A DNA stretch of 64,000 nt from Prochlorococcus marinus XMU1404 (GTDB lineage: Bacteria; Cyanobacteriota; Cyanobacteriia; PCC-6307; Cyanobiaceae). Below the pieces are notes generated by a model. That model ran no database searches and was not told the DNA's origin. It saw nothing but the letters and a program-made list of their open reading frames with translations. Shown piece after piece: positions 53,603 to 62,669 of the stretch. Every line of letters begins with the position of its first letter. Within the stretch, counting starts at the first letter, position 1. The stretch lies in NCBI RefSeq assembly GCF_017696175.1, contig NZ_JAAORE010000001.1:62001-126000 (forward strand). The letters run 5' to 3'. The translations under genes were made by a program, and so were the position numbers.

Positions 53603-55057
53603 TTAACTTACTGCAAGATTTTTTGCTAATTCGGCTTTCTTCTCTAAAATTGCGGCGGCAGCTAAATGACCACTCATTGTAGCTCCCTCCATAGAGTCTA
53701 TATAATCTTGTTTTGTATAACTACCAGCCATGAAGAAATTAGATATAGATGTTTTTTGATCGGGTCTGAAAGGTTCCATACCGGGAGCTTCTCTATAGAG
53801 TGATTGTGGAATTTGTACTACGTTGCTCCAAAGCAATTTAAGGTTTTTTGAGGATGGGAATAGACGGCGAACTTCTTTATCAATTTCTTTTGTAATTCTT
53901 TCCGTGGATCTTCCCATCCATCTATCGCCAGGAGTTAAAACACATTGGAGAAGCGATCCCATATCTTTTTTTCTATAGTCTGCTGGACTTGCTAGTGCTA
54001 AATCAGCAAAACAACTGAAAGAGGCATCAGCAGAATAAAGAAGGTTATCTAGTCCAATTGGTTCGTTTCCAGTATTGTCTTTTTGTAATTCAGTAACCCA
54101 ACCGTCATATCTTAATTGGATTGTGGCAACAGCTACAGCTCTAAGTTTTTTTAAACCTTCAAATTCTTTAAATTGATACCATTCTTTTGGAATTATTTTT
54201 TTTATTCCAGGAACATCACAGGCAGCTAGAAATTTATCCGCAAACACTGCCTTAATTCCTTCAGGAGAAGATATTTTTAATTGATTTACTGAATAAGAGG
54301 AAGATTCCTTTTTATAAATGATTTCTTCTACCTTATGGTTAAGATGTATTTTTGCTCCTTTGTTTGTGATGTAGTCGACGATAGGTTGCGTTAACCACTT
54401 ATGTGGGGAACCTTTTAAAAGATTAAGTTTTGAGGCTTCTGTTTTTGAAGCAAACATCATGAATATAGTTAGCATGCATCTTGCTGAAATATCTTTGCAA
54501 TTAATAAACCCTAATGCATATGCGATAGGATCCCACATTCTTTCTAAACTTTTTTCACTTCCACCATGGTTTAAAAACCATTCTTTAAAACTAATTCTAT
54601 CTAGATCTCTAATTATTTTCATTGCGCCTTCATAGTCTATCAATCCTCTAACGATTGGACTTGTCCCTAAAGCTAAGGCATTTCTGAACTTATCTACCCA
54701 AGTAAGTTGTTCGGTGGTAAAAAAAGCTTTTAGTCCATTAAATGGAGCACCTAAAGGAAATCTGAAATCTAAAGATTTTAAATTACCACCATTATTGATA
54801 AATAGATGAGTATGATCTTTCGGGAGTAAATTGTCTAAAGCTCCCACTTTTTTCATTAATTTAAAAAGATTTGCATAATTATAAAAAAATACATGTAAAC
54901 CCATTTCTATGTGGTTGCCATCCTTATCTTCCCAACTTCCTACTTTACCTCCCCAAAATGACCTGCTCTCGTAAATTTCTACTTCGTGGCCTTCATCAAC
55001 TAAATTGACTGCTGCTGTTAGACCAGCTAATCCAGAACCAACTATTGCAATTTTCAC
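53603..55057 (-). CDS. crtQ: Zeta-carotene desaturase
   Basis: A protein of 484 aa, GTG start. The FAD-binding [20 protein letters not shown] spans residues 7-26, and the C-terminal [19 protein letters not shown] motif is diagnostic of the plant/cyanobacterial CrtP/CrtQ family. Length and the [13 protein letters not shown] segment suit CrtQ over CrtP. It desaturates zeta-carotene toward lycopene. The SRPBCC gene follows directly. Confidence 0.92.
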   Translation of the reverse strand: MKIAIVGSGLAGLTAAVNLVDEGHEVEIYESRSFWGGKVGSWEDKDGNHIEMGLHVFFYNYANLFKLMKKVGALDNLLPKDHTHLFINNGGNLKSLDFRFPLGAPFNGLKAFFTTEQLTWVDKFRNALALGTSPIVRGLIDYEGAMKIIRDLDRISFKEWFLNHGGSEKSLERMWDPIAYALGFINCKDISARCMLTIFMMFASKTEASKLNLLKGSPHKWLTQPIVDYITNKGAKIHLNHKVEEIIYKKESSSYSVNQLKISSPEGIKAVFADKFLAACDVPGIKKIIPKEWYQFKEFEGLKKLRAVAVATIQLRYDGWVTELQKDNTGNEPIGLDNLLYSADASFSCFADLALASPADYRKKDMGSLLQCVLTPGDRWMGRSTERITKEIDKEVRRLFPSSKNLKLLWSNVVQIPQSLYREAPGMEPFRPDQKTSISNFFMAGSYTKQDYIDSMEGATMSGHLAAAAILEKKAELAKNLAVS

Positions 55058-55156
55058 TTTTTCTTAGAATTATAACAAATCAAGTTTGGATAACGTTTGT
55101 TCTATGCATCCTATCGATTAAGTTTTTATATTATAAATAGTAGAAATCCCTTGTTT

Positions 55157-55549
55157 ATGGAAAATGTAGAAGTTGAACAGGAAATTAAAAATTCTGATGA
55201 TGGCAAAGGTATCTTAATTACGAATGATGCTATAGAACAAATTTCAAATTTATTGAAGGGCCAAAGTGATAAAAAAGCACTAAGGGTAGGAGTAAGATCT
55301 GGCGGCTGTAGTGGGATGAGTTATACGATGGATTTTATAGGAACTGATGAAATAAATCCTGATGATAAAGTTTATGATTATTCATTAAAAGCTGATCAAA
55401 GCTTTCAAGTTGTTTGTGATCCTAAAAGTCTTTTATATATTTATGGAATGCAGTTAGATTTTAGTAAGGAATTAATTGGAGGTGGCTTTAATTTTGTAAA
55501 TCCCAATGCCTCTCAAACTTGCGGTTGCGGAAGCTCTTTTGCAGTTTAA
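55157..55549 (+). CDS. A-type Fe-S carrier (IscA/SufA/ErpA family)
   Basis: I start at ATG 55157 (130 aa); the open frame upstream is not convincing. The three cluster-ligand cysteines are Cys51 (GGCSGMSY) and Cys122 and Cys124 (CGCG near the C-terminus). It carries Fe-S clusters from the Suf machinery at 13.2-17.9 kb to apoproteins. The divergent gap to crtQ is about 100 nt. Confidence 0.94.
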   Translation: MENVEVEQEIKNSDDGKGILITNDAIEQISNLLKGQSDKKALRVGVRSGGCSGMSYTMDFIGTDEINPDDKVYDYSLKADQSFQVVCDPKSLLYIYGMQLDFSKELIGGGFNFVNPNASQTCGCGSSFAV

Positions 55550-55555
55550 TAAATA

Positions 55556-55984
55556 ATGAATAACGAAATTAATCCCATCGAAGAGGATTTTAATGCAGCT
55601 TTATCAAGATATAAAGCAGGGCAAGATTTAATTCCAATCGTTCAAGATTTTCAAAAAATTATACAGCAAATTCCAAATCATTTTGCTGCTTGGACTTGTT
55701 TATCATGGCTTCAATTACTTTTGAAAAATAATGAAGAAGCTTTGTCAGCTGCCAGACAAGCTGTTCGATTAAATCAGCAAGATCCACAAGCAAGAATGAA
55801 TTTGTCTTTAGCTCTTTTGGCTACCAATAATAAAGGTGTTAGAGATCATATTGAGTTAATAAAAAAAATGTCTATGATGATGCCTGATGTGAAAAGTGAG
55901 TTGAAAGAATCTGTTGAAGACGGATTAAGTAGATATCCAGATTGGCCTGAGTTAACCAAAGTAAAAAAATGGTTGGAATTTTAA
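55556..55984 (+). CDS. TPR-like repeat protein, 142 aa
   Basis: The middle (about residues 35-100) has TPR-like helices: NHFAAWTCLSWLQLLLKNNE, then EALSAARQAVRLNQQDPQAR. The rest is helical and charged. Such proteins are scaffolds. It starts 6 nt after the IscA-type gene, and the LpxB-like gene starts immediately after it, so all three may share a transcript. Confidence 0.75.
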   Translation: MNNEINPIEEDFNAALSRYKAGQDLIPIVQDFQKIIQQIPNHFAAWTCLSWLQLLLKNNEEALSAARQAVRLNQQDPQARMNLSLALLATNNKGVRDHIELIKKMSMMMPDVKSELKESVEDGLSRYPDWPELTKVKKWLEF

Positions 55985-55985
55985 A

Positions 55986-57185
55986 TTGTTTAAGATTTTA
56001 ATTTTAAGTAATGGGCATGGAGAAGATCTATCTGGCAGTCTAATAGCTAAACAATTCGTAAAAAGTGGTTATTCTGTTCATGCTTTGCCAATTGTTGGTA
56101 TGGGAAACCATTACGAAAAAGAAAAAATTAAGATTATCGGTAAAACTAAGGAATTTAGAACTGGAGGAATTGGTTATAATTCTTTTAAGGGAAGACTTAC
56201 TGAGATATTAGGAGGCGAAATATTTTATCTTCTAAAAAAATTATATTTAACTTTTAAAATAAGAAAAAAATATGATTATTTTTTTGTAGTTGGAGATATT
56301 GTGCCAGTTTTTTTTGCATGGGTTTGTAAGAAAGATTTTTTTACATATCTAGTTGCTTATTCCAGCCATTATGAAGGAAGGTTGAAATTACCATGGCCTT
56401 CTAAATTTTTCTTGCTTTCACAAAAAGCAAAAAAAATATATACGAGAGATTCCCTTACAGCTAATGATTTAACATTGCAATTAAAAAAGAAAGTATCTTT
56501 TTTAGGTAACCCATTTATGGATAAGTTTTTACCTAGAAAAAAAGAATTAAATAAAGATGAATTTAGTATTGGATTATTTCCAGGAAGTAGATTCCCTGAG
56601 GTTTTCGATAATTTTGTTTTGATTTTAGAGGTATTAGAGTCATTGTCAGATTTAAGATATTTTCAAAAAATTCAGTTTAATTTTGCAATAGTTAATGCTC
56701 TATCTTCATCAAAAATAAAGGAGATATTTCAAAAAAGAGGATGGTTAAAAATAGAAAATATAAATGATAATAATCTCTTGAAATTCCAATATAAATTTTT
56801 TGAAGTGAATATATATTGGAATAGTTTTGACAAAATATTATTGAAAAGTAGATGCTGTATTAGCATGGCAGGAACAGCAGCAGAGCAAGCGATTGGATTA
56901 GGAAAACCGGTTATTCAGATTGAAGGTAAAGGTCCACAATTTACAAAAACTTTTGCAGAAGCGCAAAGACGTTTGCTTGGAAAATATGTTTTTTGTGCCA
57001 GTAATTATAAAGACAAAAATGATCAAATTAATCAGACAATTAAATTGATCATAAAAATAATATACCTCATACAGCTAAATAAGAAGTTTATGATCTCATG
57101 TAATGAAAATGCTAAAAAAAGACTGGGTGAAAACAAAGCTTGTCTTAAAATGGTTGATGATATGAATATTGTTATAAAAAAATGA
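55986..57185 (+). CDS. LpxB-related glycosyltransferase-like protein (COG4370 type)
   Basis: A protein of 399 aa, TTG start. The N-terminus is LILSNGHGEDLSGSLIAKQF. The middle has FFVVGDIVPVFFAW, and the C lobe has SIGLFPGSRFPEVFDNF and AGTAAEQAIGLGKPVIQIEG. This is the lipid-A-disaccharide-synthase-related group, distinct from the protein at 2993-4258. Substrate unknown. It overlaps the next gene by 4 nt. Confidence 0.68.
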   Translation: MFKILILSNGHGEDLSGSLIAKQFVKSGYSVHALPIVGMGNHYEKEKIKIIGKTKEFRTGGIGYNSFKGRLTEILGGEIFYLLKKLYLTFKIRKKYDYFFVVGDIVPVFFAWVCKKDFFTYLVAYSSHYEGRLKLPWPSKFFLLSQKAKKIYTRDSLTANDLTLQLKKKVSFLGNPFMDKFLPRKKELNKDEFSIGLFPGSRFPEVFDNFVLILEVLESLSDLRYFQKIQFNFAIVNALSSSKIKEIFQKRGWLKIENINDNNLLKFQYKFFEVNIYWNSFDKILLKSRCCISMAGTAAEQAIGLGKPVIQIEGKGPQFTKTFAEAQRRLLGKYVFCASNYKDKNDQINQTIKLIIKIIYLIQLNKKFMISCNENAKKRLGENKACLKMVDDMNIVIKK

Positions 57186-57451
57186 CTAAGGAGAATAATC
57201 AAAATAAGTTAAAACAAATTATCGATAATTTGTTATTAATAAATTTATTTACAGTCATTTTTTTTGCAATATTTTTTATTTTTGCAATCATCATGCAATT
57301 TAATGGGATATTTATTTTTATTAATTTTATTCAGATAGTTTGGAATCCTCTTGTAGTTCCATTGATAACAATTCTTATTATTGGTGCTTTAGTAAACGGT
57401 ATTAATTCTTGGTGGAGGCGTAAATTGCTTTCTCAAGAAGAGGATATTTAA
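57182..57451 (+). CDS. Small two-helix membrane protein, 89 aa
   Basis: ATG overlaps the preceding stop codon by 4 nt, implying coupling. Two long hydrophobic segments are seen: about residues 15-40 (LLINLFTVIFFAIFFIFAII) and 46-70. A basic-then-acidic end (WWRRKLLSQEED) follows. Unknown family. Its last 50 nt overlap the epimerase gene on the other strand. Confidence 0.6.
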   Translation: MTKENNQNKLKQIIDNLLLINLFTVIFFAIFFIFAIIMQFNGIFIFINFIQIVWNPLVVPLITILIIGALVNGINSWWRRKLLSQEEDI

Positions 57452-58328
57452 AATTATAATTTTTGATTTTACTGCTAATTACTTTTTGTCCTTCTAAAAC
57501 AACTTTCGCTCCATCTCCTAACAATATTTTTAAAACCGCTCCAGGCACTGGAAGTAAATTAGGTCTATTCAGACATTTGCCTAAAGTTTGAGAAAATTCT
57601 CTCATTAAGACTGGATTTGGTGCAACAGCATTAAATACTCCCGAATACTTTTTATCAACTAATGCTTTAATAATTAATGCACATAAATCAGTTCTATGAA
57701 TCCAACTCATCCATTGCTTACCATCTCCAATTGGTCCACCTAATCCAACTTTAAATACAGGAAGCATTTTTCCTAATGCACCTCCGTCTTTCTCTAGAAC
57801 AATTCCAATTCTAAAAATAACTAACCTTGAGAAAAATGGTTTTTCAGCGGCAACCGCTTCCCATTTTTTGCAAAGATTAGATAAAAAGTCTTTTCCTCCA
57901 GGACTATTTTCAGTGAATTCACTAGACAAACTTGTACCGTAATAACCTATAGCTGATCCATTAATAATGACTTTCGGGTTTATTTTTAAATTTTTAAGGG
58001 TCTTCATCATAAATTTCGTGGTGTTAATACGACTATTTTCAATCTCCTGTTTTTGTTCAGAAGTCCATTTTTTTTCTGCTATGGGTTCTCCCATCAAGTT
58101 AATAATTCCATCTGTCTCTCTTAAAATATTAAGAAGATTTTCGTTGTTCCAGTTTTTTTCTTTTGATAGATCTATTTGAAAAAATTTAAACTTATTGAAA
58201 TCTAAATCAAGCTTTAATTTACTAATGGGTTTTCTACTTACAATGTATATTTCGTGTTTTTTATTGAGTAGTGTTGGTACTAATTCTTTACCAACGAATC
58301 CAGTGCAGCCAAGTAGTAAAAGACGCAT
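57402..58328 (-). CDS. TIGR01777-type NAD(P)-dependent epimerase (SulA/YfcH family)
   Basis: A protein of 308 aa. The Rossmann motif is LLLGCTGFVGKELV at the N-terminus. Further motifs are DGIINLMGEPIAEKKW, IINGSAIGYYG (catalytic Tyr pattern), FFSRLVIFRIGIVL and MSWIHRTDL, all typical of this family. The physiological substrate is unknown. Its 3' end overlaps the 89-aa gene by 50 nt on the opposite strand. Confidence 0.9.
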   Translation of the reverse strand: MRLLLLGCTGFVGKELVPTLLNKKHEIYIVSRKPISKLKLDLDFNKFKFFQIDLSKEKNWNNENLLNILRETDGIINLMGEPIAEKKWTSEQKQEIENSRINTTKFMMKTLKNLKINPKVIINGSAIGYYGTSLSSEFTENSPGGKDFLSNLCKKWEAVAAEKPFFSRLVIFRIGIVLEKDGGALGKMLPVFKVGLGGPIGDGKQWMSWIHRTDLCALIIKALVDKKYSGVFNAVAPNPVLMREFSQTLGKCLNRPNLLPVPGAVLKILLGDGAKVVLEGQKVISSKIKNYNFKYPLLEKAIYASTKN

Positions 58329-58408
58329 ATCTTATAGATGTTTATCATTTAAGACTATTAAATTTTTTAGACGTTTGTAATTATTATTCCGGTATAAATT
58401 TTTTTCAA

Positions 58409-58435
58409 TTGTTTTCAAACAAGTTTTTGTATAAT
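58409..58435 (+). promoter_or_regulatory. Candidate ndhO promoter with adjacent inverted repeat
   Basis: A TATAAT hexamer at 58430-58435 lies 29 nt before the ndhO ATG. Just upstream is a perfect inverted repeat, TTGTTT-TC-AAACAA (58409-58422), which would overlap the -35 position. No consensus -35 is present. It could be an operator for a dimeric regulator. Confidence 0.35.
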
Positions 58436-58464
58436 AGGCTTCAAATAACTTTCTTGAATTTATT

Positions 58465-58701
58465 ATGACAGATTCTATTCCCAAAAAACCTCTCAAGAAA
58501 GGAAGCTTAGTTTTTGTCGATAGAGAAAATTATATAAAAAGTATCGAAGCGCTGGCCAGTGATGATGATCTACCTAATTATGTCTATCAAGGTCCTGGAG
58601 AGATTCTTTCAGTCAAAGACGAATATGCTCAGGTTCGATGGCGCAGACCTGTTCCAGATGTTTGGTTGAAATTAGATCAACTTAAAGAATATACTCAATA
58701 A
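58465..58701 (+). CDS. ndhO: NAD(P)H-quinone oxidoreductase subunit O
   Basis: A protein of 78 aa. KKGSLVFVDRENYIKSIEAL, VYQGPGEILSVKDEYAQVRW and the terminal PVPDVWLKLDQL match NdhO, a small peripheral subunit of the photosynthetic NDH-1 complex used in cyclic electron flow. ATG start. It is monocistronic by layout: a divergent epimerase gene upstream and a convergent J-domain gene downstream. Confidence 0.94.
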   Translation: MTDSIPKKPLKKGSLVFVDRENYIKSIEALASDDDLPNYVYQGPGEILSVKDEYAQVRWRRPVPDVWLKLDQLKEYTQ

Positions 58702-58712
58702 AATTTCTATAT

Positions 58713-59390
58713 CTAAAAGTTTTTATTTTTTTTCTCTATAGACATCTTTGATTGTATTCTTTTTGCTTCTTTGATCATTTCTTTGCCATCAAATAAGTAA
58801 TTATCTACGTATCCTTGTGTATATCTATCAAATTCTGATAGCGCATCTTTAACTTGTGAAAAACAATGATAAAGATCGAGGCCTAAAGCTGAAATAGACT
58901 TTGGAACTATTTTTTTGTTATAAATTTTTTCAACTTTTTCTATTTTTTTTTGTGAAAGACTTATGTAACTGCAAAAATTTTCCATTAGTTGGTCATCATA
59001 TGGATCCGCAGATAGTTCTTTTATTTCGTTTTTCAAAGGTTTAATTATTTGACTAATTAATCTATTGATCGGAGTGTAAATTTCTTTAATCCATATTTCA
59101 ACTTCTTTGTCTTTAATTGACGAATTATGTTTTTTTGAATTAAATTTTTCTTCCCAATTTTCATTTGATGAATCAAATGATGAACTGGAAGAGATAAGAC
59201 TTCTATCATATTGTTCTTTTTTGATAGGGTCATTGAGAGTCTCCCAGGCATTTTGTATGGCAAGAAATCGTTCTTTTTTTCCGCCTGTATCTGGATGATG
59301 TTGCTTAACTAAATAACGATATGAAGATTTAATTTCACTTCTGGTTGCATTTTTTTTGAGGCCTAATTCTTCATATAGGTTTTTTAACAT
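58713..59390 (-). CDS. J-domain (DnaJ-like) protein
   Basis: A protein of 225 aa. The N-terminal J domain has the HPD triad at residues 32-34 (KQHHPDTGG). There is no Gly/Phe or zinc-finger region, so it is a type III J-protein. The C-terminal two thirds are charged and helical. It would recruit a DnaK to an unknown client. It is 16 nt downstream of cysK on the same strand. Confidence 0.88.
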   Translation of the reverse strand: MLKNLYEELGLKKNATRSEIKSSYRYLVKQHHPDTGGKKERFLAIQNAWETLNDPIKKEQYDRSLISSSSSFDSSNENWEEKFNSKKHNSSIKDKEVEIWIKEIYTPINRLISQIIKPLKNEIKELSADPYDDQLMENFCSYISLSQKKIEKVEKIYNKKIVPKSISALGLDLYHCFSQVKDALSEFDRYTQGYVDNYLFDGKEMIKEAKRIQSKMSIEKKNKNF

Positions 59391-59406
59391 TTTTATAAAT
59401 TATAGA

Positions 59407-60375
59407 TTAAAGATAACCATCTTTTCTGGCTTGAATTGAGGTATTTGATTCAAACATTGCTGTTGATAAATATCTTTCACCAAAACTTGGAAGAATAACT
59501 ATTAACCGTTTATTAATTAGTTCTTTCCTTTCACCGATTTTTAAAGTTGCCGCTAAAGCTGCACCGCTGCTGATGCCAGATAAAAGACCTTCCAATCGAG
59601 CTAATAAACGTCCATAATAAAATGCTTCATCATCATCTATTTTTATAACTTCGTCAATTAATTTAGTATTAAGTACTTTCGGTACGAAACCTGCGCCTAT
59701 TCCTTGAATAGAATGAGGCCCAGCATTCTCACCGGAAATCACAGCACTTTTTTTGGGCTCTACAGCATAAATTTTGCAATTTGGATTAACTTTTTTCAAA
59801 AAACGTGCGCAACCAGTAATTGTTCCTCCTGTGCCCACTCCTGTAACTAGCCCATCTAAATTGTTATTGGATTGGGACCATATTTCTTGAGCCGTTGTTC
59901 TCTCATGAATATCTGGATTAGCAAAGTTTTCAAATTGATTAAATTGATAGCTATTTGCAATGCTTAAAGACAATTCATTAGCCAAATCTAAAGCTCCTTT
60001 CATTCCTTCTTTCCCAGGCGTTAGCTGTAATTCAGCTCCATATGCTCTCAACATTGCCCTTCTCTCAATACTCATCGTATCCGGCATAGTTAAAATTAAT
60101 TTATAGCCTTTTGCTGCAGCAACCATTGCTAATGCGATGCCAGTATTCCCACTTGTTGCTTCAATCAACGTTGTTTTATCTGGTGTTATCAATCCTTCAT
60201 CTTCAGCTTTACATAACATTGAATAAGCTATGCGATCCTTGACGGACGCTGATGGATTGAAACTTTCTAGTTTGGCTATTATTTCTGGATAACAATTAAA
60301 ATACTTTCTGATTCGATTTAATTTGACTAACGGAGTATTTCCAACTAGAGAAGTTATATCATTTGCTATTTCCAT
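59407..60375 (-). CDS. cysK: Cysteine synthase A (O-acetylserine sulfhydrylase)
   Basis: I use the ATG at 60375 (322 aa; MEIANDITSLVGNTPLVKLN), the usual start, not the in-frame upstream codon at 60417. The PLP lysine is Lys46 in PSASVKDR. The phosphate loop is GTGGTITG, and EATSGNTGIALA is the substrate loop. It makes cysteine from O-acetylserine and sulfide, completing the sulfate route begun by CysH. Confidence 0.95.
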   Translation of the reverse strand: MEIANDITSLVGNTPLVKLNRIRKYFNCYPEIIAKLESFNPSASVKDRIAYSMLCKAEDEGLITPDKTTLIEATSGNTGIALAMVAAAKGYKLILTMPDTMSIERRAMLRAYGAELQLTPGKEGMKGALDLANELSLSIANSYQFNQFENFANPDIHERTTAQEIWSQSNNNLDGLVTGVGTGGTITGCARFLKKVNPNCKIYAVEPKKSAVISGENAGPHSIQGIGAGFVPKVLNTKLIDEVIKIDDDEAFYYGRLLARLEGLLSGISSGAALAATLKIGERKELINKRLIVILPSFGERYLSTAMFESNTSIQARKDGYL

Positions 60376-60528
60376 GAAATGATTTTTAAATTGTAAAATA
60401 AAATCTCCTACACACATAATAATTGTATTTAAAGATCTTTATATATAATTTTCTCAAACGAATTTAATTTAAAATAACTTTCTGCGTAAAAATATTTACT
60501 ATTATAAAAAGTAGCTTTAATATTGTTT

Positions 60529-60801
60529 ATGTATTCTTTGGAACTAAGTCTTAGATATTCACCTTTTCCACTTTCAATTCAGAAGAAAGAATTTGATGAT
60601 ATTAAACGAATTTATGATGAAATAAAAAATTCTATGAATGAAAATTTAGAGTCCTCAAACTTGATCGAATTAAGTTGTGATAAAGTGCAAGATAAATTAA
60701 TTACTGTCAGAGCTAAAGAAATCATTTCTGTTCAGATATATGAAAAATCGTCAGTAGCAGGAGGAGCTAAAAGACCAGGATTTTCTCTCAACATAGATTG
60801 A
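60529..60801 (+). CDS. UPF0367 family protein
   Basis: A protein of 90 aa from ATG 60529. MYSLELSLRYSPFPLSIQ and the C-terminal EKSSVAGGAKRPGF are the signature of this cyanobacterial family. Function is unknown. It partly overlaps or abuts the ABC ATPase gene, so the two are probably coupled. Confidence 0.85.
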   Translation: MYSLELSLRYSPFPLSIQKKEFDDIKRIYDEIKNSMNENLESSNLIELSCDKVQDKLITVRAKEIISVQIYEKSSVAGGAKRPGFSLNID

Positions 60802-60809
60802 TAGGATTA

Positions 60810-61484
60810 ATGCGAGATTCTTTTGGAAATGAAACACCTTATATTAAATTCAAAGATGTTTCTTTTTCATATCCTGGGAAAAAAGAAAATTTAATTTTTA
60901 AATGTAACTTTTCAATAAAAAAACCTGGATTTTGGATGGTTGTAGGTAAAAACGGTAGCGGAAAAAGTACTCTTTTAAAATTAATTAATGGAATTATTAA
61001 ACCCAAAAGTGGTTTTATTAACTCTAAAGCAAATATTGGCATGGTGTTTCAAAACCCTGATCATCAAATATTGATGCCAAATTGTAGGAGTGAACTTTTG
61101 ATTAATGTTAATCAAAATATAAGTCAAAATGAAATTAATAAAAGAATTGTATATGTGCTTGATCAAGTGGGATTGGCTGGTTTTGAAAAAAGGCCATTAC
61201 ATACTTTAAGTGGTGGGCAAAAACAACGCTTAACTATTGCATGCGCTCTTATTAGTAATAGAAATTTTATTCTTTTGGATGAGCCTACAGCTTTACTTGA
61301 TCAAACCAGCCAATTAAAAGTTTTAAAAACTATTAAAAATCTTACAAGTGACCATAAAAAACCTCTATCCGCTTTATGGATTACGCATCGTTATGAAGAA
61401 TTAATTTACGCTGATTCAGTAGCAGAGTTAAAAAATGGTTTTTTATCTAGTTGGCAAGAACCATCAAAATTTGAATATAATTAA
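60810..61484 (+). CDS. ABC transporter ATP-binding protein (cobalt/ECF-like, lone ATPase)
   Basis: I use ATG 60810 (224 aa); a TTG at 60798 overlaps the UPF0367 stop and is also possible. Walker A is GKNGSGKST (residues 46-54), the signature is LSGGQKQRLTIACAL and Walker B is FILLDEPTALLD. Similarity is to CbiO/EcfA-type importers. No membrane partner is adjacent. tRNA-Asn follows. Confidence 0.85.
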   Translation: MRDSFGNETPYIKFKDVSFSYPGKKENLIFKCNFSIKKPGFWMVVGKNGSGKSTLLKLINGIIKPKSGFINSKANIGMVFQNPDHQILMPNCRSELLINVNQNISQNEINKRIVYVLDQVGLAGFEKRPLHTLSGGQKQRLTIACALISNRNFILLDEPTALLDQTSQLKVLKTIKNLTSDHKKPLSALWITHRYEELIYADSVAELKNGFLSSWQEPSKFEYN

Positions 61485-61531
61485 TTTTTTACTTGTCATA
61501 AGGCACTTTAAAGAGCTAAATTCATTTATAT

Positions 61532-61603
<72 letters not shown>

Positions 61604-61622
61604 TTTACACATCTCAAACAGT

Positions 61623-61671
61623 CATGCAAAGTCACCTCAATAAAGGTTACTTGTTGCTATGCAATTTTTTT
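61623..61671 (+). terminator. Candidate rho-independent terminator after tRNA-Asn
   Basis: An imperfect stem-loop is followed by seven T residues (61665-61671). The inner stem is AGT-C-ACCT / AGGT-T-ACT around the loop CAATAA. An outer stem CATGCAA / TTGC-T-ATG extends it with bulges. Position and U-tract fit termination of the tRNA transcript. Confidence 0.45.
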
Positions 61672-61701
61672 AAGATTGTACTTTGGAGGAATTCATCATA
61701 G

Positions 61702-61736
61702 TAAATTTATATGTTTAAAGAACAGTAATCAGAACA
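61702..61736 (+). repeat. 35-bp direct repeat, copy 1
   Basis: The 35-bp unit begins TAAATTTATATGTTTAAAG and ends CAGAACA. It is exactly repeated at 61782-61816, 80 bp further on. Copies are outside any gene. Confidence 0.9.
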
Positions 61737-61781
61737 ATAAGAGTTATTAATTAATCAACAAATTAAATATGTCAAAAAAGT

Positions 61782-61816
61782 TAAATTTATATGTTTAAAG
61801 AACAGTAATCAGAACA
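61782..61816 (+). repeat. 35-bp direct repeat, copy 2
   Basis: An exact second copy of the unit at 61702-61736. The flanks differ, so the identity is confined to 35 bp. The repeat unit shows no hairpin long enough to suggest an obvious RNA. Confidence 0.9.
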
Positions 61817-61927
61817 TTCGTCAAATTCTCGATTTAAGCCAAAAAAAGTTATTTAATTGATTTTAAGTTCTATATAATTAAGATATATTTTTGATTGTAT
61901 TGTACGAATTACACCTTTCAGGAAATT

Positions 61928-62287
61928 CTAGTCATCCCACATATCCTTTTTCTCTTGACCTGAATTATTCTTTTCAAGCAATTCTATTCTTAGTTTCTGA
62001 GAATCTATTTCTTTTTCAAGAACGTTTTTCTCGTCATTGTATTTTGTTTGTATGTCTAGGATAACTATCTCAAATTGCTCTCCAAAAAAATCTGACATTT
62101 CTCTCCATGCTTCCATTTCTTCTTCTTTATCAATAGTATCGTTTACCTGATGAGAAATAACTTCTTGTACATATTGTTTCAGTTCTTGATGACTCATAGA
62201 CTCAACTTTTTTTTGAACATAAAATTCTTTAAGTTTTTCTAATTGTTTTTTTGATAAATCAGCATAGATAAATGACTTCTTTTTCAT
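61928..62287 (-). CDS. Hypothetical coiled-coil protein, 119 aa
   Basis: The protein is highly charged and helical, with KKQLEKLKEFYVQKKVESMS, and a C-terminal coiled coil (EKEIDSQKLRIELLEKNN). No cysteine and no membrane segment. No family recognised. It is flanked on both sides by non-coding AT-rich sequence, which is unusual in this compact window. Confidence 0.6.
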   Translation of the reverse strand: MKKKSFIYADLSKKQLEKLKEFYVQKKVESMSHQELKQYVQEVISHQVNDTIDKEEEMEAWREMSDFFGEQFEIVILDIQTKYNDEKNVLEKEIDSQKLRIELLEKNNSGQEKKDMWDD

Positions 62288-62669
62288 AAATACTTAAATT
62301 TTTTTTAATATAGACAAAATTTCTAGTTTAAACACTTAGAAGAAATCAAAAACTTTAAACTCATGAAAATCTTCTTTGAAAACTGAGAATAACTGAATAT
62401 TTCATTTTCAGATAACTTGATTTGACAATTAGAATAAGATATTTTTTTTCTAATATTCCTCTGATTATTAAGAAAAAATAAATAGAATCGAAAGAAATTG
62501 TAAAATTTAAATTTTCTAAAAATTTGTAATTTCTTTGTAAAACACTGCCAGTATTGAGATGTTCGAGAAATCTAATTGATAAAATTGTTTACACAAATTA
62601 AGCAATCTTTATAAATTCTTGAGAGAATCATAGTACTAAAACTTAATCTTGATTTAATAGTTCATAAAT
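62288..62669. other. 382-nt AT-rich intergenic region upstream of rpaA
   Basis: The longest non-coding stretch in the window. It must contain the rpaA promoter. I see a HLR1-like pair of half-sites at 62523-62541 (TTTGTAAT and TTTGTAAA, 11-bp period). A TTGACA lies near 62411 without a well-spaced -10. No ORF or structured RNA is supported. Confidence 0.5.

Larger units (their letters stand above)
61604..61927. other. 324-nt non-coding stretch after tRNA-Asn
   Basis: No supportable ORF. It holds a candidate terminator hairpin (61623-61671) and two copies of a 35-bp direct repeat (61702-61736 and 61782-61816). Beyond these the sequence is AT-rich with nothing I recognise. tRNA-flanked gaps in Prochlorococcus are known sites of island insertion. 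Confidence 0.6.
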
